DNA from: Poseidonibacter ostreae
Lineage (GTDB): Bacteria > Campylobacterota > Campylobacteria > Campylobacterales > Arcobacteraceae
Assembly: GCF_009208055.1 (NCBI RefSeq)
Contig: NZ_WFKI01000008.1
Span: forward strand, 17,775-81,774
Direction of reading: 5' to 3'
DNA: 64,000 nucleotides
The notes under the pieces were generated by a model. That model was not told the DNA's origin. It ran no database searches and worked only from the letters and a program-made list of their open reading frames with translations. How positions within the stretch are numbered: position 1 is the first letter of the stretch; every line of letters starts with the position of its first letter. Below are positions 63,232 through 64,000 of the stretch, piece after piece. Both the position numbers and the translations under genes were made by a program.

Positions 63232-63729
63232 ATGGAAATAAATAATAATTTTGAAACCATTTCATCTTTAAACCAACAAATCGCTGTAAAAAAAGCAGAA
63301 CTATCTAGTATTGACAAAAAAGAAGATGAGAAATCATTATTCGAGAAAAATGATAGTGTTAATATTGTTGGGAAAAACTATGATGAAGAAGACTATAAAA
63401 GAGTTTTAGACAAATATAAAGAGCTTGATGCTGAAGTTAAAACACACGAACAAGCTCATGCTGCAGGAGCACCTACTACTGCTCCTATTAATTACTCTTA
63501 TCAAGTTGGACCAGATGGTAATTTATATGCAAATGGTGGTAGTGTTAGATTTGATACTAGTATTCCAGAAAATGAAGCTGCTGCAAGTGTTAAGTTAGAT
63601 CAACTTCAAGATGCTGCTAGTGCGCCAGGTGAACTTAGTTTTGCAGATAGTCAAATTGCAAGAACTGCAAGTTTAAATAAATTATTACTACAAGGTATTG
63701 AAGAAGGAGCTAATTATGGAAATCAATAA
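63232..63729 (+). CDS. Putative metalloprotease of the CJM1_0395 family
   Basis: 165 residues. The EVKTHEQAHAAGAP block has the zinc-like HEQAH motif; SYQVGPDGNLYANGGSVRFD is the family's conserved core (SprA-related). The N-terminus is polar and has no signal peptide. Overlaps the next gene by 14 bases. Confidence 0.85.
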   Translation: MEINNNFETISSLNQQIAVKKAELSSIDKKEDEKSLFEKNDSVNIVGKNYDEEDYKRVLDKYKELDAEVKTHEQAHAAGAPTTAPINYSYQVGPDGNLYANGGSVRFDTSIPENEAAASVKLDQLQDAASAPGELSFADSQIARTASLNKLLLQGIEEGANYGNQ

Positions 63730-63955
63730 TAATTTAAATGCAATGCTTTCATCACAAATGCAAATTGCCGATAATGCTAGTAAAATAGCTAATGTTGCAA
63801 ATGTAGTTGGTGATCCAGCACTTCAAGAAGTAAGTCAAGACTTAATTGATGCAATTACAGGACAAATCCCAGAAGTTATAGCTTACCAAGCAAATGCACA
63901 AGGTATACAAACACAAGATGCTGTAAGTGATATATTATTAAATATAAAGGCTTAA
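63716..63955 (+). CDS. 79-residue protein resembling flagellar axial ends
   Basis: Start at ATG 63716 with GGAG seven bases upstream; an earlier ATG at 63698 lies inside the previous gene. The C-terminus (EVIAYQANAQGIQTQDAVSD then ILLNIK) looks like the D0 helix of rod and hook proteins (AYEANAK...LQTLLN), and the N-terminal part (NASKIANVANV) resembles the NNIANVNT motif. It begins MEINNN like its neighbour. Function unknown. Confidence 0.65.
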   Translation: MEINNNLNAMLSSQMQIADNASKIANVANVVGDPALQEVSQDLIDAITGQIPEVIAYQANAQGIQTQDAVSDILLNIKA

Positions 63956-63959
63956 ATAA

Positions 63960-64000
63960 ATGAGTAAAATAAATGTAGTTTGTCCATCTTGTTTAAAAGT
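63960..64000 (+). CDS. trxC: Start of a TrxC-like thioredoxin (cut by window end)
   Basis: Only the first 13 codons are inside the window: MSKINVVCPSCLK. The CPSC zinc-ribbon start is typical of thioredoxin 2 (TrxC). AAAGG lies about nine bases upstream. The call needs the rest of the gene. Confidence 0.5.
   Translation, partial: MSKINVVCPSCLK

Noticed and set aside
1..64000. tRNA, rRNA, CRISPR, IS or prophage signals
   Set aside because: I saw no T-arm-like or rRNA sequence, no spaced repeats, and no transposase; the only integrase-type gene is XerH.

Overview
The window is an AT-rich chromosomal segment from a member of the Campylobacterota, most likely the Arcobacter group. The evidence is gene content and order: lysC-hobA-holB-folP as in Helicobacter, bamA-mqnC-M16 peptidase-gltX, the futalosine menaquinone enzyme MqnC, a single XerH recombinase, HobA, and a CJM1_0395-type metalloprotease. 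There are no rRNA or tRNA genes, CRISPR arrays or insertion sequences. Genes are packed tightly, often with overlaps of 1-8 bases. Only one gap exceeds 300 bases (59866-60181).

Layout. 1-10334: housekeeping genes, mostly on the minus strand (a degenerate gltX-like gene cut by the window edge, an M16 peptidase homologue, mqnC, bamA, then folP-holB-hobA-lysC-rppH), with tyrA on the plus strand. 10390-16309: plus-strand hemW, prmC, an M3 oligopeptidase, two unknown small genes and xerH; a dif-like site lies just upstream of xerH, so this may be the replication terminus. 16324-18398: a three-gene island (peroxiredoxin-like, haloacid dehalogenase, TetR regulator) with one palindromic operator before each gene. 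18485-23589: chemotaxis operon cheY-cheA-cheR-cheD-cheB. 23668-34895: pnp, a phosphoribosyltransferase, lptD, an RDD protein, purD with a 6S-like RNA upstream, hemD, a SulP transporter, der and hpf. 35066-42457: flagellar hook and cap genes flgD-flgE-flgL-(unknown)-flgK-fliD. 42545-44030: a two-component system that may control them. 44093-53052: ftsK, lpxD, ilvHB, a flagellin-like gene, ppx/gppA, pssA and a diguanylate cyclase. 53120-60889: a catabolic cluster with a tripartite tricarboxylate transporter, a beta-hydroxyacid dehydrogenase, KDG kinase, KDPG aldolase and a divergent GntR regulator. 60966-64000: a second SulP transporter, a LysE exporter, two small genes with flagellar flavour and the start of a trxC-like gene.

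The observations that most deserve a second look are these. (1) The gltX-like gene is an intact reading frame that has lost the HIGH, KMSKS and RGEDH motifs. (2) A dif-like XerH site. (3) Three matching operators define a TetR mini-regulon. (4) TAACAWWWGTWA boxes occur upstream of flgE, flgD and the adjacent response regulator. (5) ftsK has no canonical start codon for its first membrane helix and seems to start at ATA. (6) A 170-nt RNA upstream of purD folds like 6S RNA. (7) The KDG kinase/KDPG aldolase/transporter cluster has no dehydratase. I found no clear defence system or mobile element.
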